From Chryseobacterium gleum (lineage in GTDB: Bacteria > Bacteroidota > Bacteroidia > Flavobacteriales_F > PHOS-HE28), in contig CAMCAZ010000023.1 of assembly GCA_945872795.1 (NCBI GenBank), positions 1 to 47,466 on the forward strand: a stretch of DNA of 47,466 nucleotides. The letters are read 5' to 3'. The translations under genes and the position numbers were made by a program. Each line of letters opens with the position of its first letter. The first letter of the stretch is position 1. The notes below the pieces were generated by a model. It had not been told where the DNA came from, made no database searches, and saw nothing but the letters and a program-made list of their open reading frames with translations. This document shows positions 24,110 to 36,071 of the stretch, one piece after another.

Positions 24110-25540
24110 TCAGTGAATGCTCAACTTCTTCTCAAGGTCCTCCAGATAGCCACGGAACTGCTTGTCCGTTTCCTGCAGGTTGTTCACGGTACGGCAGGCG
24201 TGCAGCACGGTGGCGTGGTCCTTTCCACCGCAATGTGCACCGATGCTGGCCAGGGAGCTCTTCGTCATGCGCTTGGCGAAGTACATGGCGATCTGTCGGG
24301 CCTGCACCACTTCGCGCTTCCGCGTCTTGCTCTTCAACAGTTCGATCGGCAGATCGAAGTAATCGCACACCACCTTTTGGATGTAGTCGATGCTGACCTC
24401 GCGCGCCGTGTTCTTGACGAACTTGTCGATCATCTGCTTCGCCAGGTCCAGCGTCACCGCCTTCTTGTTCAGCGAGCTCTGGGCGATCAGGCTGATCATG
24501 GCGCCTTCGAGCTCACGGATGTTGGTGGTGATGCTGTAGGCCAGGTATTCCACCACTTCCTTGGGCAGGTCGATGCCTTCGGCGTACATCTTCTTCTCCA
24601 GGATCGCGATCCGCGTTTCCAGACCGGGCGTCTGAAGGTCGGCGCTCAGGCCCCACTTGAAGCGGGAGAGGAGGCGCTGCTCCATGCCGGCCATCTCCAC
24701 GGGTGCTTTGTCGCTGGAGATCACCAACTGCCTGCCCGACTGGTGCAGGTGGTTGAAGATGTGGAAGAACACATCCTGGGTCTTCTCCTTGCCTGCAAGG
24801 AACTGCACGTCATCGATGATCAGCACATCCATCATCTGATAGAACTGCTGAAAATCGCCGACGGTGTTGTTCTTCACCGCTTCGATGAACTGCTGGGTGA
24901 ACTTCTCTGCCGGAACGTACAGGATGGTCTTGTCCGGGTGGTTGCGCTTGATCTCGATGCCGATAGCATGTGCGAGGTGCGTTTTGCCGAGGCCGACACC
25001 CCCATAGATCAGCAACGGATTGAAGGCGGTGCCACCGGGTTTCTGCGCCACGGCGTATCCTGCACTGCGTGCCAATCGGTTGCAATCCCCCTCGATGAAG
25101 TTATCGAAGGAATAGTTGGGGTTCAGGTGGCTCTCGACCTTGATCTTGCGCAGCCCGGGAATGATGAACGGATTCTTGATCGGGCTGTTGGCCACATCGA
25201 TCGGAAGCGTCACAGCAGGGTTCTTCACCTCACGGGCGTTGCTCGTGGGCATCTTCACCGTGTAGGGGTTGGCGCTCTGGTAACCGTTCTCCATGATGAT
25301 GGAGTATTCCAGTCGGCCTTCGTTGCCCAGCTCCTTCTTGATGATCTTCTTCAGCAGAACGATGTAGTGTTCTTCCAGCCATTCGTAGAAGAACTGCGAT
25401 GGGACCTGGATGGTCAGGACGTGGTCATCCAGCTTCAAGGCCTTGATCGGTTCGAACCAGGTCTTGAAGCTCTGTTGGCTCACATTATCCTTGATCACTT
25501 CCAGGCACCGCCCCCAGATCTTCTCGTGGTCTTTCTTCAT
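24110..25540 (-). CDS. dnaA: Chromosomal replication initiator DnaA
   Basis: The 476-residue protein has all four DnaA domains. The N-terminal helical domain starts at IWGRCLEVIKDNV, followed by a linker at about 90-140. The AAA+ domain has Walker A GGVGLGKTH (180-188) and Walker B VLIIDDVQFL. The C-terminal DNA-binding domain contains the signature GGKDHATVLHACRTV. It binds DnaA boxes and opens the origin. It is monocistronic with its own terminator. No cluster of DnaA boxes lies beside it, so this need not be oriC, consistent with Bacteroidota where dnaA is often not at the origin. Confidence 0.97.
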   Translation of the reverse strand: MKKDHEKIWGRCLEVIKDNVSQQSFKTWFEPIKALKLDDHVLTIQVPSQFFYEWLEEHYIVLLKKIIKKELGNEGRLEYSIIMENGYQSANPYTVKMPTSNAREVKNPAVTLPIDVANSPIKNPFIIPGLRKIKVESHLNPNYSFDNFIEGDCNRLARSAGYAVAQKPGGTAFNPLLIYGGVGLGKTHLAHAIGIEIKRNHPDKTILYVPAEKFTQQFIEAVKNNTVGDFQQFYQMMDVLIIDDVQFLAGKEKTQDVFFHIFNHLHQSGRQLVISSDKAPVEMAGMEQRLLSRFKWGLSADLQTPGLETRIAILEKKMYAEGIDLPKEVVEYLAYSITTNIRELEGAMISLIAQSSLNKKAVTLDLAKQMIDKFVKNTAREVSIDYIQKVVCDYFDLPIELLKSKTRKREVVQARQIAMYFAKRMTKSSLASIGAHCGGKDHATVLHACRTVNNLQETDKQFRGYLEDLEKKLSIH

Positions 25541-25636
25541 GGATGGGTCGGCGGATTATTGGTTGGTCCTTGGTGGTGGCCCCTCAAGGCGTCTGGTTCA
25601 GCTCAGCGTGTTGAACAGGATTCTGTGGAGGGGTGG

Positions 25637-25644
25637 CAAATATG
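25637..25644 (-). promoter_or_regulatory. Candidate -7 box of dnaA
   Basis: Minus-strand CATATTTG matches TAnnTTTG at five of the six fixed positions, and lies beside an AT-rich stretch. No convincing -33 element is placed. Confidence 0.35.
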
Positions 25645-25795
25645 GACACAAAGAAGTGAAGAAAAAAAGTTGGGAACACTTGACGGATACATAAATTTTA
25701 CTTCCACTTCATTTCCGCCCACCGATCTTGAAACCCTTGCCGCGCTTGAGTTTTGATCATGGTTCCAGGTGGAGATCGATGGGTGTAAGTGTTCA

Positions 25796-25813
25796 CTGTC
25801 AGTGCATTGACAG
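25796..25813. repeat. Perfect inverted repeat, operator-like
   Basis: CTGTCA and TGACAG are separated by six bases (GTGCAT). The spacing is that of a site for a dimeric regulator. No regulator gene is adjacent and only one copy is seen. Confidence 0.3.
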
Positions 25814-25972
25814 GGAGCGGGCCACACGCGATACGCCGTGCGCTCACAGGGTGGGGAAGGGATGTTTTCGTGCGCGGCATTCCGGGCTGTCGAAGATACG
25901 CCACGGGCAAGCGTGGGGCAAGCCTTCAACGATCGCTTGTTGCTGGTGTTGTCGCAACTAACTTCAGCCGCC

Positions 25973-26377
25973 ATGTTCACGCACGATACCACCCTCCGCG
26001 TCCGCTACGGGGAGACCGACCAGATGGGCTACGTCTATTATGGCGATTATGCGGAGTATCTGGAGGTGGGACGCGTGGAAGCCCTGCGCATGCTGGGCTT
26101 TCCCTATCGGCGCCTGGAGGAGGAAGGGGTGATGCTGCCGGTCCACGAACTGTCGGTGCGCTACCATCAGCCTGCCCGGTATGATGATGAGCTCACCGTT
26201 CGTACCATCATCGATCACCTGCCGTCCGTCAGGATCGAGTTCCGCTACGAGATCCGCAACGCATCGGGCCAACTGCTCACCGATGCATCGACCACCTTGG
26301 TCTTTGTGGACAAGGCGACCATGCGTCCCACACGCGCACCGGAAGCGCTGTTGGCGGTGCTGCGGCCCTGGCTCTAA
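25973..26377 (+). CDS. YbgC/FadM-like acyl-CoA thioesterase (hotdog fold)
   Basis: The product is 134 residues from ATG 25973; the longer ORF to 25838 adds a non-conserved N-terminus. The family motif is RVRYGETDQMGYVYYGDYAEYLEVGR cut into its parts: RYGETDQMG (with the catalytic Asp) and YYGDYAEYLEVGR, in the first third. It hydrolyses acyl-CoA thioesters; chain preference is unknown. No Tol-Pal genes are near. Its TAA stop interlocks with the TAG stop of the facing IMPACT-family gene. Confidence 0.9.
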   Translation: MFTHDTTLRVRYGETDQMGYVYYGDYAEYLEVGRVEALRMLGFPYRRLEEEGVMLPVHELSVRYHQPARYDDELTVRTIIDHLPSVRIEFRYEIRNASGQLLTDASTTLVFVDKATMRPTRAPEALLAVLRPWL

Positions 26378-26985
26378 GCCATCGGCGCACAGTGCGCAAT
26401 GCCGCCTTCCCTCCAGCGGAGGAGCAGCGATCCCACTTGTGAACGGGGCAACAAGAGCGTTGCGCTGCACACCACGTCGAAGGTGGTGCTGTCGATGCGA
26501 CCGGACGCCCGTGCCACATCCGCACGCACCTGTTCAAACTGTGCATGGGTGCAGGTGAGGGCCACGCCGACCAGCATGTGCCGGAGTTCCGAAGGGGCTT
26601 GTATCAAAGCCTTTTGGGCCGCATCGCCATAAGCCTGCACGAGTCCGCCTTTCCCGAGCAAGGTGCCGCCGAAATAGCGGACCACCACCACAGCAGTGTT
26701 TGTCAGTCCCGCACCCTGGATGTGGCGCAATATTGGCCTACCAGCCGTCCCCGACGGTTCGCCATCATCGTTCGATCGGTGCACGTCGCCCAGTTCACCA
26801 AGAACGTAGGCGTGGCACCAATGCCGGGCACTGTGATGCTCCTTGCGGATCGCGGCGAGCTCCTGTTTGAAGTGATCCGCTGTGCTTGCCGGAAAGGCCA
26901 GGCCGATGAACTTGCTCGCTTTCTCCCGCAACAGCGACGAGCCGCGTCCGGTGAGCACCCGGTAGGTGTCCGACCCGTCAGTCAT
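26374..26985 (-). CDS. IMPACT/YigZ family protein (UPF0029)
   Basis: The product is 203 residues from ATG 26985, which forms an ATGA overlap with the stop of the transporter gene. The longer ORF to 27216 is inside that gene and is rejected. The YigZ signature is seen at KFIGLAFPA, HSARHWCHAYVLG, DDGEPSGTAGRPIL and VVVRYFGGTLLGKGGLVQAY. The family is linked to ribosome or translation regulation; no reaction is known. It is the last gene of the ribD transcript. Confidence 0.92.
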   Translation of the reverse strand: MTDGSDTYRVLTGRGSSLLREKASKFIGLAFPASTADHFKQELAAIRKEHHSARHWCHAYVLGELGDVHRSNDDGEPSGTAGRPILRHIQGAGLTNTAVVVVRYFGGTLLGKGGLVQAYGDAAQKALIQAPSELRHMLVGVALTCTHAQFEQVRADVARASGRIDSTTFDVVCSATLLLPRSQVGSLLLRWREGGIAHCAPMA

Positions 26986-27830
26986 GTCGAGAGGATGAGC
27001 GCCATGGCGATGATCGAACAGCTGATGCCCCAGAGCTGTACCCTGCTGAGGCGTTCGCCGAACAGGGCGATCGAAGCGAGCGTGCCGAACAGGATGACAC
27101 CGATGTTCATCAGGGGGAATACGCTGCTGGCCGGATACCCGCTTCGCGCCAATGCTCCCACGATGAAGTAGAGCGATCCATAATTCACCGCCCCCAGGAT
27201 CACCCCGGCGATCCATACCCGGGGCTCGCGCAGCTGTTGTATACCCGAACCTGTAAGCAGGCGTGCCATACCCAAGATGCCGGCAATGCCGAAGATGAGC
27301 GTGGGAAGCACGGGCTCCGTGGCCGGGGTCAGCAGGTTACGCTGGGTGGCGTTCAGGGTGATGTCGATCGCCGCATTGCCCAGGAAGAGCAGCGCAGGAA
27401 GAAGCCACATGCCACGCGCACCGGCCGGGCCGCTGGTCCAGGAGCTGAGCACCACGCCGACCAGCGCGAGTACGATACCTGCCCAGCCCCATGTGCCCGG
27501 CCGTTCATCATAGAGCACCACCGCTGCCAGCACGGTCAGCACCAGGCTCATTTTACTGGCCACCGAAGTGGCCGCCACACCAGCGCGTTGGGTGCTCACA
27601 CCGGTCATGTAGAAGAGGGTGATGAAGAGCACGCCCAATACCAACGCAGGGGTCCACAACGGGGAGAGGTCACCGGCCTGCCAGGGCGGAGCCACGACAG
27701 CACCGCAGCAGAAGGCCACGAAGTAGTTGATGACGATGGTCGCCAACAGCGGGATGTTCCGCTTGTCGTAGACCTTGAACAGCAGGAAGAGGCACGCCAT
27801 GCTCAACGCGGCGAACAGGATGAGCATCAT
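26982..27830 (-). CDS. EamA/DMT-type membrane transporter
   Basis: The product is 282 residues from ATG 27830, which overlaps the ribD stop as ATGA. It is almost wholly hydrophobic with about ten predicted helices in two similar halves, the mark of drug/metabolite transporters. The first half carries SVASKMSLVLTVLAAVVLYDERP and the second ASSVFPLMNIGVILFGTLASIALFGERLS in corresponding places. The gap between ribD and the IMPACT gene suggests a substrate related to flavins, but this is only inference. Confidence 0.85.
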   Translation of the reverse strand: MMLILFAALSMACLFLLFKVYDKRNIPLLATIVINYFVAFCCGAVVAPPWQAGDLSPLWTPALVLGVLFITLFYMTGVSTQRAGVAATSVASKMSLVLTVLAAVVLYDERPGTWGWAGIVLALVGVVLSSWTSGPAGARGMWLLPALLFLGNAAIDITLNATQRNLLTPATEPVLPTLIFGIAGILGMARLLTGSGIQQLREPRVWIAGVILGAVNYGSLYFIVGALARSGYPASSVFPLMNIGVILFGTLASIALFGERLSRVQLWGISCSIIAMALILST

Positions 27831-28915
27831 GCGTTCGAAAGTGTGGGTGGGTCGATGCGTCCGGTCGCGTAATTCACGTAATGGTCGATCACGTCCTCTC
27901 CGGAGTGCATTGTTCGCCAAGGCTTCCCGATCGGCAGCGGTGCCGGTGTTCCCTGCCCAAGCAGCACATTACCCGTGATCACCCGCGCTTCATCCCACAG
28001 TCCTCGCTCCAGGAAATGGCGCAGAAGCTGAGCTCCGCCTTCCACCAAGAGCGAGCGGATCTGTCGGCTGTGCAGGACGCGAAGTACCTCGTCGATGGGG
28101 TCGTCATCCGGGGAGAGCAGATGCTGTTCCACGGAGACATCATTTCTCCGATCGGTGGTGAACAGCAGTGTGGGTGCGGTCTGGTCGAACACCTTGGACC
28201 GTGACGGTACCAGTCCATGACGGTCCAGGATGATGCGCAGGGGAGAAGGGCCCTGCACCAGACGGACCGTGAGCTGGGGGTTGTCCTGCAGTGCGGTGTT
28301 GCTGCCCACCAAAATCGCCTGTTCCTCACTTCGCCAACGGTGCACGAGCACATCGGACGCCGGACCGCTGATGCGCTGGACACGGCGCTCCTCACGGGGG
28401 TGACGGTCCAGCAGGCCATCGCGCGAGCGGGCCCACTTGAGCACGATGAAGGGGCGCTGTTCCTCCACCGAGGTCAGGAAGCGTCGGTTGAGCCACCGGG
28501 CCTGCTGCTGCAATACTCCGGTGGTGACCGCGATGCCCGCTTGCCTCAGCCGATCGATCCCCCGACCGGCGACATCGGGAAAGGGGTCCGTGTGGGCGAT
28601 CACCAGGTGACGGACCTCCCGATGGATCAGCAGATCGGCACATGGCGGTGTGCGTCCGTGGTGGCTGCAGGGTTCCAGGTTCACATACAGGACGGCATCC
28701 GAAGGCACGGGGGCACCGTTCAGATCTGCAAGGCAGCGCACTTCGGCATGCCCTTCACCAGGTCGTTGATGCCATCCTTCGGCCAGGATACGTCCCTGGC
28801 TCACCAGCACCGCCCCGACCATGGGGTTGGGCGCGACCGTGGTTGCACCCAAGGCCGCCAGTTCAAGGCAGCGGGCCATCCAGGTCCCGTGGTCGCTCAG
28901 CGTGCTGTCCTCCAT
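27827..28915 (-). CDS. ribD: RibD: pyrimidine deaminase/reductase of riboflavin synthesis
   Basis: The 362-residue bifunctional enzyme has an N-terminal deaminase with the zinc ligands H56-A-E58 and C83/C92 in EPCSHHGRTPPC. The C-terminal reductase (about 150-355) begins RPFIVLKWARSRDG and contains LRIILDRHG and LLVEGGAQLL. It carries out two steps before RibH. It overlaps the transporter gene by four bases. A -7-like box is 10 bases upstream, and the divergent prmC starts 113 bases away. Confidence 0.95.
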   Translation of the reverse strand: MEDSTLSDHGTWMARCLELAALGATTVAPNPMVGAVLVSQGRILAEGWHQRPGEGHAEVRCLADLNGAPVPSDAVLYVNLEPCSHHGRTPPCADLLIHREVRHLVIAHTDPFPDVAGRGIDRLRQAGIAVTTGVLQQQARWLNRRFLTSVEEQRPFIVLKWARSRDGLLDRHPREERRVQRISGPASDVLVHRWRSEEQAILVGSNTALQDNPQLTVRLVQGPSPLRIILDRHGLVPSRSKVFDQTAPTLLFTTDRRNDVSVEQHLLSPDDDPIDEVLRVLHSRQIRSLLVEGGAQLLRHFLERGLWDEARVITGNVLLGQGTPAPLPIGKPWRTMHSGEDVIDHYVNYATGRIDPPTLSNA

Positions 28916-28925
28916 TTTCTGCCCG

Positions 28926-28933
28926 CAAAGTTG
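28926..28933 (-). promoter_or_regulatory. Candidate -7 box of ribD
   Basis: Minus-strand CAACTTTG matches all but the first fixed base of TAnnTTTG and ends 10 bases before ATG 28915. Confidence 0.4.
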
Positions 28934-29015
28934 GTCGATCCATGGCGCACCACATCATGGTGGCTACCGGTTGACCGCAAGTGTTCCACCCGGCGTCATC
29001 CGGCCACCCCTGGGC

Positions 29016-29023
29016 TACTTTTG
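29016..29023 (+). promoter_or_regulatory. -7 promoter box, four bases before the prmC GTG
   Basis: TACTTTTG fully matches TAnnTTTG. Exactly four bases separate it from GTG 29028, so the message is predicted to be leaderless. No -33 element is seen. Confidence 0.55.
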
Positions 29024-29027
29024 CCAC

Positions 29028-29881
29028 GTGCGGGCGTTCGACAACACGATCAAGGCGGTACTTCAGCAGTACCACCTGCAATTGGAGGGGCAGTATGAGC
29101 CTTCCGAGGTGCGGGCCATCGCGCGTGCCGTCTTCGCCGATCGCATGGGCATGGACACGGCCCGTTTGGAGCTGGACAAGGAGAAGGCCATCAGTGAATC
29201 CGAACTGTTGAGCGTGTACCTGCCGCTGAAACGTCTGCGTGCCGGTGAACCGCTGCAGTACGTGTTGGGCAAGGTGCTGTTCCATGGTCTGGAACTGGAA
29301 GTGGGGCCCGGCGTGCTGGTACCACGCCCGGAGACCGAGGAGCTGGTGGACCTCATCATCCGATCGGGGATCGCCCCCCGGTGCATCGTCGACGTGGGCA
29401 CCGGCAGTGGCGCGATCGCACTGGCACTGAAGAATGCCTTCCCGGCCGCTGTGGTGCATGGCATCGACGTCTCACCGGAGGCCTTGGCGCTTGCCCGGCG
29501 CAATGGGCAGCGGACCAGCTTGGAGGTGCACTGGCACCAGCAGGATATCCTGGCCCGCGATGCGCAGCTGCCCCAGGATGCCGACCTGGTCGTGAGCAAC
29601 CCGCCGTACATCCCGCGCTCCGAAGAAGAAGGATTATCGGCCCATGTCCGTGAGCATGAGCCGCACCTGGCGCTGTTCGTGGATACAGAGGACCCCACGA
29701 TCTTCTACCGTGTGATCGGGAGCCTGGCGGAGAAGCAGGTGAGCGGTTCGCCCCACCTTTGGTTCGAAGGGCATCACCAGTTCGTGACCGACGCCGCAGC
29801 GGTGCTTCGTGGACTTGGTTACGGTAAGGTCGATGTGATCGACGACCTCAGTGGCGCCACCCGTTTTATTCATGCCCTCCG

Positions 29882-29885
<4 letters not shown>
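29028..29885 (+). CDS. prmC: PrmC: release-factor glutamine methyltransferase
   Basis: The product is 285 residues from GTG 29028, the usual PrmC length. The longer ORF to 28821 runs back over the ribD promoter and into ribD. The helical N-terminal domain is followed by the SAM motif DVGTGSGAIALAL and the glutamine-binding motif VVSNPPYIPR. PrmC methylates the GGQ glutamine of RF1 and RF2. It is the first of six same-strand genes. It overlaps the next by four bases. Confidence 0.93.
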
Positions 29886-33142
<3,257 letters not shown>

Positions 33143-33166
33143 AACACCGCTGTTGCGGCACTGCAC

Positions 33167-34060
33167 ATGGATGATCGCTTCCGCGGCCTTGGGGTCGCCC
33201 TGATAACCCCCTTTCGTTCCAACGGCCAGATCGACTACGCCGGACTGGAGAAGTTGATCGACCACCAGATCGCCGGTGGCGTGGATTACGTAGTGTCGAT
33301 GGGCACCACGGGTGAAAGCGTCACCCTCACAAAGGCCGAGAAGCACGAGCTCCTGGCCCAGACCATCGGCTTCGTGCGCAACCGTGTGCCTGTGGTATTG
33401 GGAGTGGGCGGCAGCAACACTGCCGAGGTGGTCGAAACGCTCAACAGTTTCGAGATGGACGGCGTGGATGCCATCCTCAGCGTAAGCCCCTACTACAATA
33501 AGCCCACGCAGGAGGGCATCTACCAGCATTACAAGGCCATCGCCCAGGCCTCGTTGCGCCCCATCATCCTCTACAACGTGCCCGGCCGCACCGGCAGCAA
33601 CATGAGCTCAGAGACCACGGTCCGTCTGGCCCGGGACTTCAAGAACATCATCGCGATCAAGGAGGCCAGCGCAAACCTGGACCAGATGGGGCGCATCCTC
33701 AAGCACAGGCCCAAGGACTTCATGCTCATCAGTGGCGATGATGCGCTCACTCTGCCCATCGTCGCACTTGGCGGTGTGGGGGTGATCAGCGTCGTCGGCA
33801 ACGCGCTACCTGCGGAGACCAGCGCTCTGGTGAAGGCGGCATTGAAGGGTGATCTGGAGACCGCCCGACGAGAGCACCTGCGCATGATCGAGGTGATCGA
33901 CCTGCTCTTCGCCGAGGGCAACCCCGGCGGCATCAAGCATGTGTTGAAGGTGCTCGGCATCTGCGGCGATACCATGCGCCTGCCCCTGGTGAACATCAGC
34001 GAAGCCACGGCCGGCAAGCTCTACAAGGCCTTGGCGGATGCGGAGGTGGTGAAGTTATAG
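33167..34060 (+). CDS. dapA: 4-hydroxy-tetrahydrodipicolinate synthase (DapA)
   Basis: The 297-residue enzyme joins pyruvate and aspartate semialdehyde in the lysine/diaminopimelate pathway. The Schiff-base lysine is K165 in IIAIKEAS. The proton-relay residues T47-T48 (GTTGES) and Y136 (LYNVPGRTG) are present. Length is typical. It follows the DUF6913-like gene by 24 bases. No other dap gene is in the window. Confidence 0.96.
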   Translation: MDDRFRGLGVALITPFRSNGQIDYAGLEKLIDHQIAGGVDYVVSMGTTGESVTLTKAEKHELLAQTIGFVRNRVPVVLGVGGSNTAEVVETLNSFEMDGVDAILSVSPYYNKPTQEGIYQHYKAIAQASLRPIILYNVPGRTGSNMSSETTVRLARDFKNIIAIKEASANLDQMGRILKHRPKDFMLISGDDALTLPIVALGGVGVISVVGNALPAETSALVKAALKGDLETARREHLRMIEVIDLLFAEGNPGGIKHVLKVLGICGDTMRLPLVNISEATAGKLYKALADAEVVKL

Positions 34061-34082
34061 GCCTACAGGGGAGACTTCGGCC

Positions 34083-34733
34083 ATGGATTTCCTCGCCCTC
34101 GACTTTGAGACCGCCACGCCGCAGCCGGACAGCCCCTGCGAACTGGGTATCGCCGTGGTGCGTGGTGGAGTGGTGCGGGAGGTCCGCAACTGGCTGATCA
34201 AGCCGCCACAGTGGCCCTTCTTCAGTCCGTACAACATCGCGGTGCATGGGATCACTCCGCAGGACGTTGCGGAAGCGCCGCGTTGGAAGGAGATCTGGGG
34301 CGAGGTGGCTGCCCTGTTGCAGGATAATGTGGTGGTGGCCCACAATGCCGCCTTCGACATGACCGTCCTGCGCAGCACCCTGGCCGGTCACGGTCTTCCG
34401 CATCCCTCGTTCCAGTATTTCTGCAGCGTGAGCATGGCCCGCAAGATCTGGCCGGGCCGCAGCTCCTATGGTCTGCGTCCCATGTGTGACATGCACGGCA
34501 TCCACTTCAAGCACCACCGCGCCGGCAATGATGCGGAGGCCACGGCGGAACTGGTCCTTCGGGCCACCGACCAGCGCCCGTCCTTCGACATCACGCAATT
34601 CCTGCTCGACGCGAAAGTGAAGATCGGCGCCTTCTATCCCGAAGGCCACCGGACACCCGGTGGAAAGGTGGTGGCGGCGGCGGTCAGGCCAGCTTCACCG
34701 ACGTTCAGTCCAGCTTCACGTACATCTTCTTGA
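34083..34733 (+). CDS. DnaQ-like 3'-5' exonuclease
   Basis: The 216-residue protein has the three exonuclease motifs of the DEDDh group: FLALDFET (D7, E9), VVAHNAAFDMTVL near 85-97 and HRAGNDAEAT near 140-149. It resembles single-domain DNA polymerase III epsilon-like exonucleases. The C-terminal 70 residues are less conserved and end in a Ser/Thr-rich tail. It follows dapA by 22 bases. Its last 29 bases overlap the facing cytochrome gene. Confidence 0.88.
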   Translation: MDFLALDFETATPQPDSPCELGIAVVRGGVVREVRNWLIKPPQWPFFSPYNIAVHGITPQDVAEAPRWKEIWGEVAALLQDNVVVAHNAAFDMTVLRSTLAGHGLPHPSFQYFCSVSMARKIWPGRSSYGLRPMCDMHGIHFKHHRAGNDAEATAELVLRATDQRPSFDITQFLLDAKVKIGAFYPEGHRTPGGKVVAAAVRPASPTFSPASRTSS

Positions 34734-35172
34734 TCCGCATCAGCGGACCGGGGCAGTGGGTGCCGTGGCAGTTCGCACAGCTCTGCACCAAGGCGTTGTA
34801 GGCCTGCTTGCGGTCCTTCTTCGCAGCCTTGTACAGGGCATCCACCTTGTTCTGGTAGTCCTTGCCGAAGGTGGGGAAGGTGATGGGGTCGATGTGCATG
34901 CCGTCCGTGGGCATCGCCGTCAACAACGTGTTGATCTCCTTCGGGTACGGCGGCAATTTCTTGTCCCCCCGGTTCACCGCGGCCTTCACACTGTCGGCAT
35001 GCACGGCCATGGTCCGCATGAGCAGGGCCAGCTCACTGGCTGGCTTCAGGTCCTGGTCCACGAGTGCCGCAGGCCTGCCTGTGGAAATGGGGAGAGCGGC
35101 CTGTCTCGAAATGCAGCCCAGCAGGGCCAGGATCACCACGGGGAGCAGGATCACGACATGTGCACGCTTCAT
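34705..35172 (-). CDS. c-type cytochrome lipoprotein (cytochrome c'-like)
   Basis: The product is 155 residues from ATG 35172. A longer ORF to 35208 runs through the promoter box. A lipoprotein signal ends LALLGC (cysteine 20). One heme motif CANCH (C132, C135, H136) is near the C-terminus, after a helical region, the arrangement of four-helix cytochrome c'. An extra cysteine follows at 140. It probably carries electrons or binds small ligands in the periplasm. It is monocistronic. Confidence 0.87.
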   Translation of the reverse strand: MKRAHVVILLPVVILALLGCISRQAALPISTGRPAALVDQDLKPASELALLMRTMAVHADSVKAAVNRGDKKLPPYPKEINTLLTAMPTDGMHIDPITFPTFGKDYQNKVDALYKAAKKDRKQAYNALVQSCANCHGTHCPGPLMRIKKMYVKLD

Positions 35173-35176
35173 GCCC

Positions 35177-35184
35177 CGAAAGTA
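35177..35184 (-). promoter_or_regulatory. -7 promoter box, four bases before the cytochrome ATG
   Basis: Minus-strand TACTTTCG has one mismatch to TAnnTTTG and lies exactly four bases before ATG 35172, so a leaderless message is predicted. Confidence 0.5.
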
Positions 35185-35251
35185 ACAGAAGCCGGGGGGC
35201 TGACACATTGACCGGGATCATGGGCGGTCCGATAGTTGCCTCCGCCCATGC

Positions 35252-36025
35252 ATGTCCAGCGTTCCAGCACAGCGCCCTTCGCGCATGGTCTATGCGGCGG
35301 TGCTGCCCGGCCTTGCGGTGCTGTTGCTGTGGATCGTGCATGTGCTGGATGTGGGCCTGTCCCTCGAGCTGAACCGCTATGGTGTCCTTCCCCGTGTGGC
35401 GCACGGCCTGGTCGGCGTGTTGGCCGCTCCACTGCTGCATGGCGATCTTGAGCATCTCATCGGCAACTCGGTCCCGGTCTTCGTGCTGGGTTGGAGCCTC
35501 ATGTATTTCTTCCCGGACATCTCCGGCAGGGTGGTGGGCATCGCCTGGCTGTTCACGGGACTGGGCGTGTGGGTCAGTGCGCGCGCCAACATCCACATCG
35601 GGGCCAGCGGTGTGGTCTATGCGCTCGCCGCGTTCCTGTTCACCAGTGGATTGCTGCGCCGGCAACGCACCCAGATGGGGCTCGCCATGCTGGTGGTGTT
35701 CCTCTACGGAAGTATGTTCTGGGGCATCTTCCCCATCGTGCCGAAGGTGAGCTGGGAAAGCCACCTCTGGGGCGGCATCGCCGGCGTGGTGCTGGCGCTG
35801 GTCTTCCGCAACGCGCCCTCGGCGGTGAAGGATCCCGAACCGGTGCTGCTGGACGATGACGATAGCTTCGACCCGGAGGGCATCAGGCCATCCGGTCCCC
35901 CCGTGATCTATCGGTATGAGGTGGCTGCTCGTGGCGATGGTCAGGCCCCCCCATCCTCCCATGACCTCGACCCCGGCCGCACCAGCGGCACGTGGAGCGC
36001 GCCGACGGGCACCGCTCCGAAATGA
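35252..36025 (+). CDS. Rhomboid family intramembrane serine protease
   Basis: The 257-residue protein has about six membrane helices. The catalytic dyad is S119 in GASG (117-120) and H171 in SHLWGG. The helix-2 motif HGDLEHLIGN is also present. It cleaves membrane-spanning segments of unknown substrates. The last 70 residues (about 190-257) form a polar tail with an acidic patch and many Pro/Gly residues, probably disordered and cytoplasmic. It is monocistronic and ends at a strong shared terminator. Confidence 0.93.
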   Translation: MSSVPAQRPSRMVYAAVLPGLAVLLLWIVHVLDVGLSLELNRYGVLPRVAHGLVGVLAAPLLHGDLEHLIGNSVPVFVLGWSLMYFFPDISGRVVGIAWLFTGLGVWVSARANIHIGASGVVYALAAFLFTSGLLRRQRTQMGLAMLVVFLYGSMFWGIFPIVPKVSWESHLWGGIAGVVLALVFRNAPSAVKDPEPVLLDDDDSFDPEGIRPSGPPVIYRYEVAARGDGQAPPSSHDLDPGRTSGTWSAPTGTAPK

Positions 36026-36026
36026 G

Positions 36027-36053
36027 AAAAGCCCCCTGGGCCAGGAGGCTTTT
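36027..36053. terminator. Bidirectional terminator between convergent genes
   Basis: AAAAGCC pairs with GGCTTTT around an inner CCTGG/CCAGG stem. The A and T runs on both flanks let it serve both the rhomboid gene (plus) and the dnaN-META transcript (minus). Confidence 0.85.
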
Positions 36054-36071
36054 CAATGTTGCTGGAACTGT

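Larger units (their letters stand above)
25541..25972. other. Intergenic region between divergent dnaA and YbgC-like genes
   Basis: No credible gene is seen in these 432 bases. An AT-rich stretch at about 25645-25715 stands out from the GC-rich surroundings. A -7-like box for dnaA (minus CATATTTG, 25644-25637) lies 96 bases before its ATG. A partial DnaA-box match (TGTGGAGGG, 25624-25632) is too weak to count. A perfect inverted repeat is at 25796-25813. Confidence 0.6.

Noticed and set aside
25541-25972. Replication origin next to dnaA
   Set aside because: No DnaA-box cluster is seen. The best site, TGTGGAGGG, is only a partial match. dnaA is often away from the origin in Bacteroidota.
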